Source: Ctenosaura bakeri
Taxonomy: Eukaryota > Chordata > Lepidosauria > Squamata > Iguanidae
NCBI GenBank assembly: GCA_948474755.1
Contig: CAOLHI010001428.1
Span: 372,001 to 436,000, forward strand
Reading direction: 5' to 3'
DNA length: 64,000 bases
This document shows positions 22,794-34,045 of the stretch, in pieces. A program made the translations under genes and the position numbers. Numbering within the stretch: the first letter of the stretch is position 1; every line of letters starts with the position of its first letter. The notes under the pieces are model-generated. The model was given only the letters and a program-made list of their open reading frames with translations, did no database searches and was not told where the DNA came from.

Positions 22794-23446
22794 TGATGAA
22801 AAGGTGGGGACATTTTATCATATGTGGTGGTCTTATAAGATAGCAAGGAAATTCTGGAAGGGAATACATGATGAAATTAAAATAACCTATAACGTAAATT
22901 TTGAAATGAAGCCAGAATTTTATCTGTTAAATATGCTTGGGCAATAAAGAGATATAAGATGTCATCAGAAGACACTGTTATATTTGATAACTGCTGCAAA
23001 CCTGATATATGTGCAATATTGGAAAGAAAGGAAATATGTTGATATAGAAGAATGGAAATTAAAAGTCCTGGATATGGTAGAGACAGAAAAGTTAACATTT
23101 TTTTTGAGAAATAAACCTATCCAGAACTTTGAAAGGAAATGGAGAGAAGTTTTGGATTGGATAAATATATAGTACAAGAAAAGAAATAAGAATAAAGCAA
23201 GATTGTAAGTAATGCAATGTAATAATGTAGCAAGGTAAAATAATAATGTAACAATATAACAAGGTAGTAAGGTAACAAAGTAATTGTCTAACAATGTAAG
23301 ATATAACAAATCCCTTGAGCAAGCAACAATTACGTATGAATGGGATGGATACACGCAGATTCAACTGGAAAACAAGCTTGGAAGTAGGGAGGTGTATTTT
23401 TTTATTTTTAATTAAAATCTTTAATAAAAATATTTCAAAAAAAATT
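22794..23446 (+). pseudogene. L1 retrotransposon 3' end (ORF2 C-terminus, 3' UTR)
   Basis: A decayed frame encodes the end of an L1 ORF2. It first reads a Cys-Gly-(Thr/Asp)-Phe-Tyr-His-Met-Trp-Trp-Ser motif followed by KIARKFWKGIHDEIK (about 22800-22895), then after a stop LITAANLIYVQYWKERKY (about 22982-23040) and an Asn/Glu/Lys-rich end to WINI before a stop at 23170. This is the usual zinc-knuckle-like and 'YLITAAR..YAQ.WK' region of tetrapod L1 ORF2. The copy is 5'-truncated, as is typical for L1. An A/T-rich 3' tail follows. Confidence 0.8.
23208..23310 (+). repeat. Short tandem array in the L1 3' UTR
   Basis: Irregular repetition of about 8-16 bp units built from AATGTAAC and AAGGTAA(C/T)A words. 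It lies between the ORF2 stop and the tail, so it belongs to the L1 3' UTR. Confidence 0.6.
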
Positions 23447-24372
23447 AAATTGATTTTATGCTTCATTGTCCTTAAATCCTTGGCTATACAGCACAATATA
23501 AATATTTTAATGAATGATTAAATAGATCAAGCTGAATATTCAAAAATCAGACTATTATTTCAAATCAGCACTGAAGTACAATTAATCAAGAAGGGCTTAA
23601 TCATTCTATGGACAATGTGCTACAGAAAAATGTGACATTCCTTATTCATAAGTGAATACTCTATTGTATTCCTAGCTATGTTTCTTGTGCCTATGAGAAT
23701 AATGTATGAATATGTATTTTTTACAAAAATTCTCTGACCCTTAGCAGGAAGTTGATCAGATTTCTTTTGAAACAGAATAAACAAAATGTGTTAATATGGC
23801 TTCTCTGGAAGCTTTACTTTAGCCATCCAATGCTTGTTTACTGTGGAAAAGGTCACATACCTCACATTGATCAGTTCTAGAATATCATTGCAGGCATCAT
23901 TTTCTCGGACAACTGGAAAAATGCCTCTTGACTTGGTTTGTTATGTATGATTTCCTTGTCAGTAGCTAATCAGAATCTTGATTTATCATCTTGTTCTGCT
24001 TTTGATTCTTAAATACTATTTATTGTACTTCTTTATTATAATTATTAATATACTTCCTTTCCTCTTATCGGCAATGTTCAGAGTGTCCAAAGAACAATAA
24101 AACATGTGTCAATAACTGAACTGTGCTTGCAAACCATATAACAGGACATTCAATGTCTCTGTGTCGATACAAAATTTAAGCATTCTCACTTTATTTTAAA
24201 AATGACAATTTGATGATCAAATTATTTAAGTTTTGCTTATATCTGCAGTGTTAGGGTGATAGTATATGTAACCAAAAGTAAACACCCACTGTGAAAGTGT
24301 AATTATCTGCACATCCTGCCACCATTACTAACTTCTTTGCACTTATGAGCTAGGAAAGAACAGGAAGAGGCT
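23447..24372. other. No recognisable feature
   Basis: AT-rich sequence. Nothing supportable. Confidence 0.4.
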
Positions 24373-24581
24373 GATCCCATTCACACAACATAATTATAGC
24401 ACTATTATTCCCCTTTAACCACCATGGTTCCAGGGATTGGTAGCTTGGGGATGGTCAGTTAGAATTGTCAATCGGGGGCACCGTTGCCTCACCAAACTAC
24501 AATCTCCAAGATTTCATAGGATGGAACCATTGCAGTTAAAGTGGAATAATAGTGCTATAATTGCATGGGGTGAATGAGCCC
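24373..24581. mobile_element. Palindromic MITE, diverged family-A relative
   Basis: CATTCACACAACATAATTAT and AGCACTATTATTCCCCTTTA on the left mirror TTAAAGTGGAATAATAGTGC and ATAATTGCATGGGGTGAATG on the right. The terminus differs from family A (GGGCTCATTCAC instead of GGCCATTTCC). No clear target duplication was found. Confidence 0.65.
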
Positions 24582-25114
24582 TAAGTTGGTTTCATAGGAT
24601 GTGCTTAGATTTTGCAATCCAGGATATAAACTGGTATACAAACTGGTGCTGCCATGTTGTGGGGACAATGAATCTACCCTCAATTTTAGTTTGAACTTTA
24701 AAGGAGCAAACTAAGGTATTGAACCCTGACCCAGAAATAGGTTGAATAGCTTTGAACAGCTCCTTTAAAATTCAGATTAAATTTCAGCTTGGATTCACCA
24801 TCCTGCTGATCTGCAAACCTCCAGTCACCAGTGTCAAGAGATTTAAAGAACTCCCTGACATTTATCACATGAGTGATACACTCCTCAACCATAGTCTAGT
24901 TCTGACTCAGGCTTCTCCATTGCAAAGTCAGCAAGAGCAACATAAGGAAATGGACTGCCACTGACATCCAGGGAATGAAAATAGATCCCTTCAAGTATGG
25001 AGGTCCTTCTACATATGTATAAGACTCTGCATCTCTGGACTATAGCAAAAGAATCATACTTATAGAATACAACCCTTGACATTTAGACAATGCTTTTGGC
25101 ATCTCTACAGCCAT
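24582..25114. other. No recognisable feature
   Basis: The overlapping frames at 24698-24964 on both strands have no recognisable domain. Confidence 0.35.
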
Positions 25115-25512
25115 TTTGTTCTTGTGTGCATTTGAGTCATTTTTGATGTATGGTAATGATAAGGCAAATCTATCACAGAATTTTCTTGGCAAGAGGGTGT
25201 TTGCCTTTGCCTTCCTCTGAGGCTGAGAAAGTATGATTTGCCCAAGGTTATCCAGTGGCTTTCCATGGTTGAGTGGGGATTTGAACTCTGCTTTCCAGAG
25301 TCCTAGGCCATTTCCGCACTAGCCTGTTATAGCGCTATGATTCCATTTGCAACATCCTATGGAATCCTGGGGTTTGCAGTTTCGGGAGGGGCTGAATGGC
25401 CCCTCCCAGAACTGCAAATCCCAGGATTTCACAGGATGTTGCAAGTGGAATCATAGTGCTATAACAGGCTAGTGCGGAAATGGCCCTAGTCCAACCCTCA
25501 CTCATGCTGGCT
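25115..25512 (-). repeat. tRNA-derived SINE, split by a MITE
   Basis: The minus-strand SINE has its (ACA)-type 3' end at about 25115. Its body includes TTTGCCTTCCTCTGAGGCTG on the plus strand. The B-box complement GGGATTTGAACTC lies near 25276-25288. The remaining 5' head, GTCCAACCCTCACTCATGCT, lies to the right of the MITE at 25489-25512. The two pieces join at a single CTA, as in intact copies of this SINE design. Confidence 0.8.
25306..25485. mobile_element. Palindromic MITE (family A), TSD CTA
   Basis: The best-preserved copy in the window: 180 bp, GGCCATTTCCGCACTAG to CTAGTGCGGAAATGGCC, nearly perfectly palindromic. It is flanked by CTA at 25303-25305 and 25486-25488. It sits inside the SINE at 25115-25512, so it is the younger insertion. 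Confidence 0.95.
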
Positions 25513-26639
25513 CTCTGATGACCACTTAGTGACTAGCATATTGGCTTAACTGAGTTGAAGATCTGAACCTTAGGAGATACATAGTACATCACTTTGACAG
25601 AAACTGTAGGTGGTTATAATTAGGGAAGGGGTTAAAACTCATAAGTCACACTGCAAACTTGTAGTTAATAATCTTTCAAAAAGAGTATCACTATCAAGCA
25701 CATCAAAATATACACTGATGTATAATTGTGGGGAAAAAAGCAATGTAACCTTCTCCCACCACAGGCATCCAGCCAGCTGTGGAATGTTTCCTTGCTAGAT
25801 GAAGGAGAAGGAAAAGACAACTGCTAAGTCAAGAAAGGAAGCAGGGATGTCTGGTTAAATGAGCTATTGTGCTAGTGACAACCACTTTATTAAAGAGAGA
25901 AACAATGGCACATTCCAAGCTCAGTTACTCCTTTTAAAACACTTATGTCTGTCTTCGGTCTAAGTAAAACTCACAGTGCACACCTCTTAGAGATCACTTG
26001 AAATGCTAGAGACAAGTGTTAATACTGAGAGAGCAGACAATAAGTCCATGGTGCAATAAGGTATCTTTTTATATGACACTTGCCTCCAACTTTAGTAAGC
26101 ACTGCAGGGTTTTTGCAGTTTACGATGAATTCATCTTCTAAATGGTCTGTTTTCTCAACCAATATTATGGCTGCAGAAGGAACTTGATGGAAAGTTCTGT
26201 GGAGCAAAACAAATTAGTAAGTTGTATATACCAGTTATTACCTCCATAATTATCCTTTACAAATGTCACTGCCATAATCATATTCCTATTACGTTATGAA
26301 ATTCACAATGTAATTAAGCACACTGTGCTCATTTGCACATTGCATCATGCAATCATGAAAAGTACACTGGTGCGAAATTTATCCCTTCTCATAACATACT
26401 AATGTTCAAATGCTGACGTCTTTTAGAGGTATGCGATGACTGAGGATGAATGTACATTTAGCCTGTTCAGTGTACCACGTAATTGTCTAGTCAGAGCATA
26501 TGTCTTTTTTAGTTTGCTTGGCTGGGATTTTTAGGTTTGATAAAGTAATGTAAGGCCCTGCTTTGGGGGTTCCTGGTACCAGTAGGGTCTGGATGGGTAC
26601 CATACTCAATTGGCACTATGTTTAATTGGGAACAGAATT
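25513..26639. other. No recognisable feature
   Basis: AT-rich non-coding sequence. The minus-strand frame at 26019-26207 shows no domain. Confidence 0.4.
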
Positions 26640-27027
26640 AATTGGCATTGATATCAAAATCAGGCCTGCGATATGACCAGAAGGTCAAACCGGGCAAGGG
26701 GTTGTTCTGATGATAAACATGCGAAAGAGAGGACAGTCAGCCTAAGACCTGCAAGGGGAGATTAGGTCGCTTAACAGGCGCAATAACCAATGCCCTGCAG
26801 ATGATTGATTTAGGCAAAAGCAAGATGTTTCCACCGATGATACCAAGCCAGAAGCCCACCAGATTTACTCCGATCCTTGTATTACTGTGATCCTTGCATT
26901 CTCCAACCCTCATTCATGATTGTATTAACCATCATGTTCTTGTCAATCAAACACTGTGCACATTAACAAGCAAATATGCCATTCTTAGGACAAAGATCCT
27001 CCTTTTGTTTCTCACCTGAGAACTTCC

Positions 27028-27546
27028 ATGCCACAGGCTATTTTTTGGGTACATATATGCCTGATTTCAAGCTCACAACTCGCAACCTGTGACACCAATT
27101 ACACGACACCTACTTGGACCAGGGAGGAAATGACTGCAGTCCCATCCCTATATAGTTCCATCTCCCCAGTATTTTTTAGACTCAATCTACACATATTACA
27201 TAAACTGCTAGCGCACCCAGAACTAAAGGAGAGATTAATGAACATCAAGGCCGTGGGCATCAAGGCAGCTCTTTTGATTTTATACAATGAGGACGCTATT
27301 GCCAATATCACCCAGGAGATTACCAATGCAAGACACCACTTGTGGTGGGAAACATTGCTAGGTTGGTCTCCCAGGGCAACCAGCTTCCTCAATTTAATAT
27401 TACATCCCATTGTTGTGATTTTAGTATTTCAAGTTATTTCTGTGTTAAGCCTTGCTGGCCTCGGATGCTGGATTAAGCACCAGCTATCCAAGCTGAAGGC
27501 ACTTGGTAACTTGGCTCAAGCCACCAAAGATGATTCTATTATTTAA
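27028..27546 (+). pseudogene. Env transmembrane-subunit-like fragment
   Basis: A 172-codon open frame. The first 20 or so residues translate the LTR-like direct repeat, so the annotated start is artificial. The later part has NITQEITNARHHLWWE followed by GWSPRATSFLNLILHP and a hydrophobic run ending VISVLSLAGLGCW, then a basic stretch with KHQLSKLKALG. A tryptophan-rich membrane-proximal segment, one membrane span and a short cytoplasmic tail is the layout of a retroviral Env TM subunit. No surface subunit, furin site or signal peptide is present. No intact envelope function can be expected. Confidence 0.5.
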
Positions 27547-28465
27547 CCATTATTGGGAGGAGGCTTACAGGTCCCCTGGGGATCTCTGTTTGGGGAACCT
27601 TCTTGCTGAAGTAGATGGCTGGGCATCAGAGTCAGGGCAAGCAAGCTAGATAGGAAGGGGGAAGGCCCCAGGCCAAGCAGCTTTCCCAGCCTAGGGCCAT
27701 TAATTAGGAAAAAGGGAAGGTCCCAGGCTGACCACCTTCCCTAGCCCAGAGCTAGAAGAAGGAGGTGTGGCCTGAAAAAGTAAATCAAGACAATAAAGTT
27801 ACACTTCTGTGCCCTTAACAAAGCTGCCCAGATGGCTTAGTTCAAGGATCAGCCTACTAGGCCAGAGTGATAGTCATGAATGGCCTGGAAGAACGAGCCT
27901 TTATACATCCTGTCTTCCTCGACTTTGAAGCCCAGACATAGCCTCAGCCTGTCCCACTGGCCAATGCCAGCACCTGAGATTCTAACCCCAAATCCTGGGC
28001 CCCCCAGCCAATTCCAGCAATGTTTCAAGTCATGGTAAATGAACAAGTCACACACCCTATGAAAGACTAGCTCCAAGAACAGCGGAGTGCCATAGATCAG
28101 GGCCAGCTCTAAAACATGAGTGACTGTAAAATTTGGCCTCTGTTTGGCTTCTATTAGGCTTTTTGCTGCAAATCTGCATAGAAAGGACATAATCCTAGTT
28201 CAGTCCGGCCCTCCAGATGAGCTGGAGGAGCTCAAGAGTTAACCTATCTGTCAGTCTTCTCTCTGAAATCCAGAATCAAAAGCCCATCTCTAGGCAGAGG
28301 AGCCCAGGTCTACCTCTGTAACAGCTCCAATCCACCTTCTGACAGCTCAACACAGCTAATCAAGCCAGCTATCTCCAGCTGAAGACGAAGCACGCCTTGC
28401 AGCGTGATCAAGACCCTTTGAAGGACCTGTCGTCACTGCCCTCCATCTCCCTGCCAAACTCCGCA

Positions 28466-29059
28466 TTGGATTAACCATCACGTCCTTGTCAATCAAGCAC
28501 TGTGCACATTAACAGGCAAATATACCATTGTCAGGACAAAGGTCCTCCTTTTGTTTCTCACCTGGGAACTTCCCCGTCACAGGCTGTTTTTTGGATACAT
28601 ATATCTCTGATTTCAGGCTCGCAACTCACAACCTCTTACCCTTCTAAGCATCATTCTGTCTGTCTGGTTCCTGAACCAAGAATTGCCCTTGTGTCCAGCA
28701 CCTGAGTCACCTCATCCTGCTCTCCACTTTTCGTCTGATCCGGTAAATATCACCTGTACCCTTCACAGTAACTCTCCCATTTTCCTCCCTTTCTTTTGGT
28801 TAGCTCTTGTGTGAATGTGTGTATGTGTGGATTGGTGTGTGTGTGTGTATGTATTATATAAAACACAATTTTGATTCCTCTATATCGCTGTATTGGCTGA
28901 GTCTCTCCTGCAGGTGCCCATAAACGTTGGTAATAAGATCTCGCTAAGTTGCCCCCCTCTTATTAGTCTCCTGATTTTGAGCTAATTAATTCCCCAGCTT
29001 TGCAAGAAGGTACTGGCATCGCAGGTTGGCCTTTGTGGCACCCATGTTTTGGAGTAACA
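28466..29059 (+). mobile_element. LTR of the retroviral remnant (3' part delimited)
   Basis: The segment contains the 3' copy of the direct repeat, a C/T-rich tract (28690-28800), a GTGTGTATGTGTGGATTGG tract, an ATAAAACA signal near 28859, a region comparable with the R-U5 part of the LTR at 40839 (GGTAATAAGATCTCGCTAAG versus GGTATAAGGTCTCTCAAGG), and the end GGAGTAACA. Its 5' boundary lies somewhere upstream and could not be fixed. Confidence 0.5.
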
Positions 29060-29157
29060 GTAAGTCCTTGTTCATTCTTCTGTGCCATATTTTCATATAG
29101 CATAGTCAGTGAGAGAATCTTTATCTCACAACATGATTATACCACTTTCAGTGAATC

Positions 29158-29345
29158 AGTGTGACAGATTGGTTTAAGTGCTAGATAAGGATTCTGGGGA
29201 GCTACAGTTCAAATCCATTCTCAGCCAGAGAAACCTTGGATAAATCAGTCTCTCAACCTCAAATGAAGGCAATGGCAAACCTGCCCTGAACCATAGGGTG
29301 ATTGTAAGTTGGAATCAACTTGAAGGCACACAACAACAGTAACAG
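29158..29345 (+). repeat. tRNA-derived SINE with (ACA)n tail
   Basis: A TTGGTTTAAGTGCTAG A-box region, a CAGTTCAAATCC B box and an end of AACTTGAAGGCACACAACAA then CAG. The body is shortened relative to 32855-33082. More worn than the other copies. Confidence 0.75.
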
Positions 29346-29439
29346 TTTTCACATATAACACAATAAACCACTTTTATTGCCATGTGTGCATCCTACAGAA
29401 TAGAAACTTTCCAAAGTAGATGCATATTTATATGTTATA

Positions 29440-31377
29440 TAAATTTAGGGGAAGAGAAACAACAGTGATGTCATTGTGGGGTTTTATTATGAACCCCAAG
29501 CCAGTGAGGATTTAGATGATGCCGTCCTGGAACTGATGACCAAACATTCAGAGAGGAGAGAGATAGTGATAATGGGAGATTTCAACTGTCTTAATAGTTG
29601 AAAGAAGAATACGCAAGAATATAAGTTCTAACAAATTCCTCACTTACCCTGCAGACATTTTCATGGTCAAAAAGATGGAAGAGACAACAAGGGGATCAGC
29701 TGTCTTACATCTGATCCTATCTAGCAATGACAACCTGGTTAATGGGGCGGAAATAGTAGGATTTTTAGGTGGGAATGACCATGTTCTCCTGGAGTTTATT
29801 ATATAGTGCAAGAGGGAAACCAAGCATAGTCAGGCACATGTTCTAGACATTAAGAAAGCTGATTTCAGTAAACTTAGGGAAATACTGAATGTGATCTCAT
29901 GGTCAGGAATACTAAAAGAAAAGGTAGTTCATGATAGATGGGAGTTTCTTAAAAGTAAGATATTGAAGGTCAATTTCAAACAATTCCAATGAGGAGGAAA
30001 AATGAGAAGTGTCTAAAGAATCCAGGATGGGAGTCTAAACAACTTTTAATGGAGCTAACATTTAAAAGGGGCATACAAAAAATGGAAAAAGGGAGAAAAT
30101 CATCAAAGAGAAATTCAAATAAATATCCAGCACATGTAGGGAGAAGGTCAGAAAAGCTAAGTTGCAGAATGAACTCAGACTTGATAAAAAGGCTAAAAAC
30201 AATAATTAAATTATGTCCATAGCAAAAGGAAGAATAAATAAATGGTAGGGCCACTACATGGAAAAGATGGCAAAATGCTACCAAGGGATAAAGAAAAGGT
30301 AGAACTATGCAACACTTTCTTTTCTTCAGTCTTTTCCGAAAGTAAAATGAGATCAGATGATGTGGTAGGGAAAATGCAGCACAGTATAGGTAACGATGTA
30401 GCACAGGAATACCTGAGTACTCTAAATGAATTCAAGTCTCCAGATGAACTAAATCCAAGGGTATTAAAAGAACTGGCAGAAGTAATCTCAGAACTATTGG
30501 CAATTAACTTTGAGAATTCTTAGAAAACAGGTGAAGTCCCAGTAGACTGAAGGAGGGCAAATGTTGATTCCATCTTCAAAAAGGGAAAAAGAAAGCCCAA
30601 AGAGTTACCTCTCAGTCAGCCTGATAGCAATTCCAGGAAAGATTCTAGAGCAGATCATTAAATTGACAGTCTGTAAGCACTTAGAAAGGAATGCTATGAT
30701 AATTAAAAGTCAACATGAGTTTCTCAAAAAGAAGTCAAGCCAAACTAATCTTATCCCTTCTTTTGATGAAGTTGTGAGCTTGGTAGATGAAGGGAATCCT
30801 GTGGACATAGCATATATTTATTGCAGTAAGAGGTTTGACATGCTCCCCTATATCTGCAAGAAGCTAGTAAAATGTGGGCTAAACAATATACTGTTAAATG
30901 GATTTGTAACTGATTGACTGACTAAATACAAATGGTTCCTGTTTATCCTGGAAAGAAGTGATTAGTGGGCTGCCACAGGATTTTGTTCTGGGCCCAGTAC
31001 TATTCAATATCTTTATCAATGACAAGGATGAGGGAATAGAGAGTATTCTTATCTAATTTTCAGATAACACCAATTTAAGAAGAGTAGGATCAGAATTCAA
31101 AATTACCTTAAGAGATTAGAGAGCCATTTTTAACAGGGAGATGAATTTCAACAGGGAAAAATATAAGGTACAAAAATTAGGCAGAAAAAAATGAAACGCA
31201 TAAATATAGGATGGGTGATAACTGGCTTGACCACAGTAGATGTGAAAGAGGTCTAGGAATTTTAGTGAATCACAAGCTGAACATGAGTCAGTGTGATTTG
31301 GCAGGTTAAAAAAAAATCAATGAATTTTAGGCTGCATCAATAGAAATACAGTATCTACGTTGAGGGCAATAGTAGTA
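29440..31377 (+). pseudogene. CR1-type LINE remnant (endonuclease and reverse transcriptase)
   Basis: Frameshifted pieces in order along the plus strand. First an endonuclease segment with a Val-Gly-Phe-Tyr-Tyr-Glu-Pro start and an IVIMGDFN motif (about 29478-29595). Then a linker including SPDELNPRVLKELAEVISE (about 30439-30495). Then reverse transcriptase with IPGKILEQIIK, SQHEFLKKKSSQTNL and VDEGNPVDIAYIYCSKRFD (about 30600-30850), where the family usually has 'VDVVYLDFSKAFD'. Then an FINDxDEG-like match at about 31012-31035 and a C-terminal piece with VNHKLNMSQCD (about 31265-31295). Order and spacing match CR1 ORF2. Numerous stops and indels show it is long dead. Confidence 0.85.
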
Positions 31378-31430
31378 CAGTTCTCCCTTCACATTTACAG
31401 GTTTGACCTTCATGAACTACTAGTCCTATC
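31378..31430 (+). mobile_element. Tigger-like terminal fragment
   Basis: CAGTTCTCCCTTCACATTTA after a TA, then CAGGTTTGACCTTCATGAAC, matches the left end of the complete element at 59964-60441 and the fragment at 63452. Only about 50 bp remain. Confidence 0.5.
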
Positions 31431-32854
31431 ATCTTTCATCATTGGCCAACCTTGGTGGGGCAATGCAAGTTGGCATACAACAACATCTATGAGTAGTGTT
31501 GGTCCACCTCTGCTCTAAACCGAATTGTAGCTGAATCAGCTCGTGCCCAAAGAAAGAAAGAACTATCTAGACAATATTAATCAGAAAGTTTCTTTAAATT
31601 GGCTTATACAGAATTATACTTTTATTATATCAAATAGTTGCCTGGGTGACAGTACTTAAGGTTGCCCATAATTTAAAACTTAGGAACTGATCACTGCTTT
31701 TCAGTGTCATGATTTAGTAATAGTCATCATTTTGTGTCTAAGCTATGTATTCAGAGAAAATGCATTGTGAACTGCTACGTCAAACCCAGCTTGGCTGGGA
31801 TTTTGCTAAATAGCATGCTCACAATGATTCAATCAATCCCCTGTGATCAGTTTGTTACATCAGAGTCTGCAGTGGGTTCTTCTTACCTGAAGCAAACCAG
31901 ATTGGCACAATAACAAATTCTGACTCAGTTCAGCTTTGGGATTTCTGCTGAGTCAATTGGAAGAGATACTGTGTATGTGGCTGAACTATGAAGTCTTCAT
32001 TTTGGAGCTTTTTTAAATTCCATGAACAAAGAGAAGAGGTAAACAGGGAAACAACTTTTCCCAGAGAAACCTCTTTTGCATTCTACATATGTTTAGGGCC
32101 AATATGCATAACTGAACTCCATTATCCCTGCAGAGCCTTCAACTGAGCTTTATGCATAGAAAACAGAATACTTCAAGATGGGAGATATTCCAATGCTGTG
32201 TAAATTATGAACTGTCAATTTCTCAAGTATAAGGAATCTCCAACAGTTCTGAGGGTTATTTTCTTTTGAGCAGGAGCTCATTTATAGTTCCTTGCATATT
32301 TCCTTTGCCTTTTGGCCTTCTCTCTTTTTTTTCTCCCCTTCCTCCTCTCAAATTGAGTAATTGAGCCTGACAAATCATGTAATTAAGGAACAATGCACAC
32401 AAAAGAGGATCCTGGCAGGATCAATTTGTTAGTTAATATCCTGAGGCAAGAAGCCCAGGCCAGATAAGAGGCGCTCACCACACTGACAAAGTGATCATTA
32501 TGATTCAGGAATGGTTTGGGCAAAATTATTCTGTTGCATACAATAAAGAATGGACAAATGCAGTTGGTGGTTGGGATTATTTGGAGCCAAAGGGGAAAGT
32601 ATTGGGACAAAGACAAATTACTTAAATATTACGATTGAGGAAAAATCTAGAGTGGTTCCCCAAAATAATTAATTTAATCAGGGTAATTACTCCCATTCCA
32701 GAGTAAAGGCAGAATCTCTTCACAAACATCCACTGATAAATCTACTAAAACAACAAGAAAATGTTTTAAAACTCTTCCACAGTTACCAGGGTCAGATCTG
32801 ATGTTGTTTGCACTGTTTTTCACTGAATTAAGTAAACAGTAGTTTAGTTTTGAG
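31431..32854. other. Little recognisable structure
   Basis: A worn foldback-repeat fragment lies at about 31431-31520 (CTAGTCCTATCATC ... TGTTGGTCC). The remainder is AT-rich sequence without gene evidence. Confidence 0.4.
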
Positions 32855-33082
32855 AGCCAGCATGGTTTAGTGGTTTGAGCATTAGATTATGATTCTGGAG
32901 ACCAGAGTTCAAATCCCCTCTTGGCCGTGGAAACCCACTGAGGGACATTGGGCAAGTCACATTCTCTTAGCCTCAGAGGCAAAGGCAACCCCCCTCTGAA
33001 CAAATCTTGCCAGGAAAAACCCCATGACAGATTTGTTTTAGGTTACCATCACACAGAAGCAATTTGAAGGCACACAACAATA
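32855..33082 (+). repeat. tRNA-derived SINE with (ACA)n tail, near full length
   Basis: It begins AGCCAGCATGGTTTAGTGG (A box region), then GAGTTCAAATCCCC (B box), CTTGGCCGTGGAAACCCACT, GGGCAAGTCACATTCTCTTA, CAGAGGCAAAGGCAACCCCC and ends GAAGGCACACAACAA. The length (about 228 bp) and complete order of landmarks make it the reference copy in this window. Confidence 0.9.
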
Positions 33083-33509
33083 AGTCTGACTGTATTATAA
33101 TACAGGCAGCAGCCATGGAGAGACTGCAAATCCTCTGGCTAAAAATTGGAAAACATGGCAGTGTGTTTTGACAGTGAAAGGAAAGTATTCAGATTCAGAA
33201 GTTCATGGTAGCTATGCTGTTCTGTAGGTGGCATAACCAATAGATCTTCCTCCAGAGGTATTGTCATGCTACATGATAGCCCTGGATAGGAAGAACTTAT
33301 TCCAAAATGCATTAAAATACGCATACAGCCAGTTCAGTGAGGAGTGCCCCCATGATAAAACTGTAAGATGTTCTATATAATTTAATAATGTGTGCTATTA
33401 TGTATAATAATATTAGAATGTTATGCTATTGATGAAGCTGTTATATGCCTTCACAGCTTTCAAGAGGTGTATGCTGTCTAATTAAATCTCTCTAATATGT
33501 TTCAGATTT
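33083..33509. other. No recognisable feature
   Basis: AT-rich spacer. Confidence 0.4.
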
Positions 33510-34045
33510 TCCTCAGAAATATACAATATACAAAAAGGGAGAGAATATTATTCAGGGCAAGGACTCAGAGAACACAGGGGGAAAAGGCCCAAATGATACT
33601 GGACAAGTAGTACAAGCGGTCAATGGCAAGAGGAGTAGAAACTATAGTACAGGACTTGCAGGAAGGGCCCGGGGACTTAAGTGTCTCTACACTAATGCAC
33701 GGAGTATGAGAAACAAGCAAGATGAACTTGAACTCCTAGTACAACAAAATAAATACGATTTGATAGGCATCACTGAGACCTGGTGGGATGAGTCTCATGA
33801 TTGGAATACAGGAATAGAGGGGTATAGCCTATTTTGTAAAAACAGACCAAACAAGAAAGGAGGAGAAGTAGCCTTGTATGTCAAGGATGTGTAGTGGAGT
33901 CTCCTTCTTTGGAGGTTTTTAAGCAGAGGCTGGATGGCCATCTGTCGGGGAGTGCTTTGAGGGTGTTCCTGCATGGCAGGGGGTTGGACTAGATGGCCCG
34001 TGTGGTCTCTTCCAACTCTACATTTCTATGATTCTATGATTCTAT
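33510..34045 (+). pseudogene. Internally deleted CR1 LINE
   Basis: From about 33510 the sequence follows the region just before and into the CR1 endonuclease. The frame at 33706-33894, open upstream too, shows CLYTNARSM, the catalytic-region words LIGITETWWDESHDW and a GGEVALYVKD end. At 33892/33893 it switches without gap to the CR1 3' UTR, with GGCTGGATGGCC, GGGGGTTGGACTAGATGGCC, and TCTTCCAACTCTA, and terminates in the CR1 octamer repeat (ATTCTATG)n at about 34024-34045. The whole reverse transcriptase is missing. The stop at 33892-33894 is created by the junction. Confidence 0.9.

Larger units (their letters stand above)
26640..29059 (+). mobile_element. Remnant of an endogenous retrovirus
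   Basis: A 160-bp segment at 26927-27086 is repeated at 28466-28632 in direct orientation. Shared words include CACTGTGCACATTAACA, GATCCTCCTTTTGTTTCTCA and ACAGGCTATTTTTTGG. Between them is an env-like frame (27028-27546) and a purine-rich tract (GGAAGGGGGAAGG at about 27652). The right copy continues through a pyrimidine tract, a GT tract (28801-28852), a polyadenylation-like ATAAAACA and ends TTTTGGAGTAACA at 29059, like the LTRs at 38078 and 40839. I interpret it as LTR piece, env tail and 3' LTR after a large internal deletion. The left boundary is uncertain, and gag and pol were not seen. Confidence 0.55.

Noticed and set aside
25306..25485. microRNA precursor hairpin
   Set aside because: The long near-perfect stem is the MITE palindrome with target duplication and several sister copies.
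29030..29059. Primer-binding site after the LTR
   Set aside because: TGGCACCCATG looked like a tRNA primer site, but comparison with the two bounded LTRs places the LTR end downstream of it at GTAACA.
29976..30404. 142-codon minus-strand frame
   Set aside because: Antisense shadow of the CR1 remnant, whose recognisable motifs are on the plus strand.
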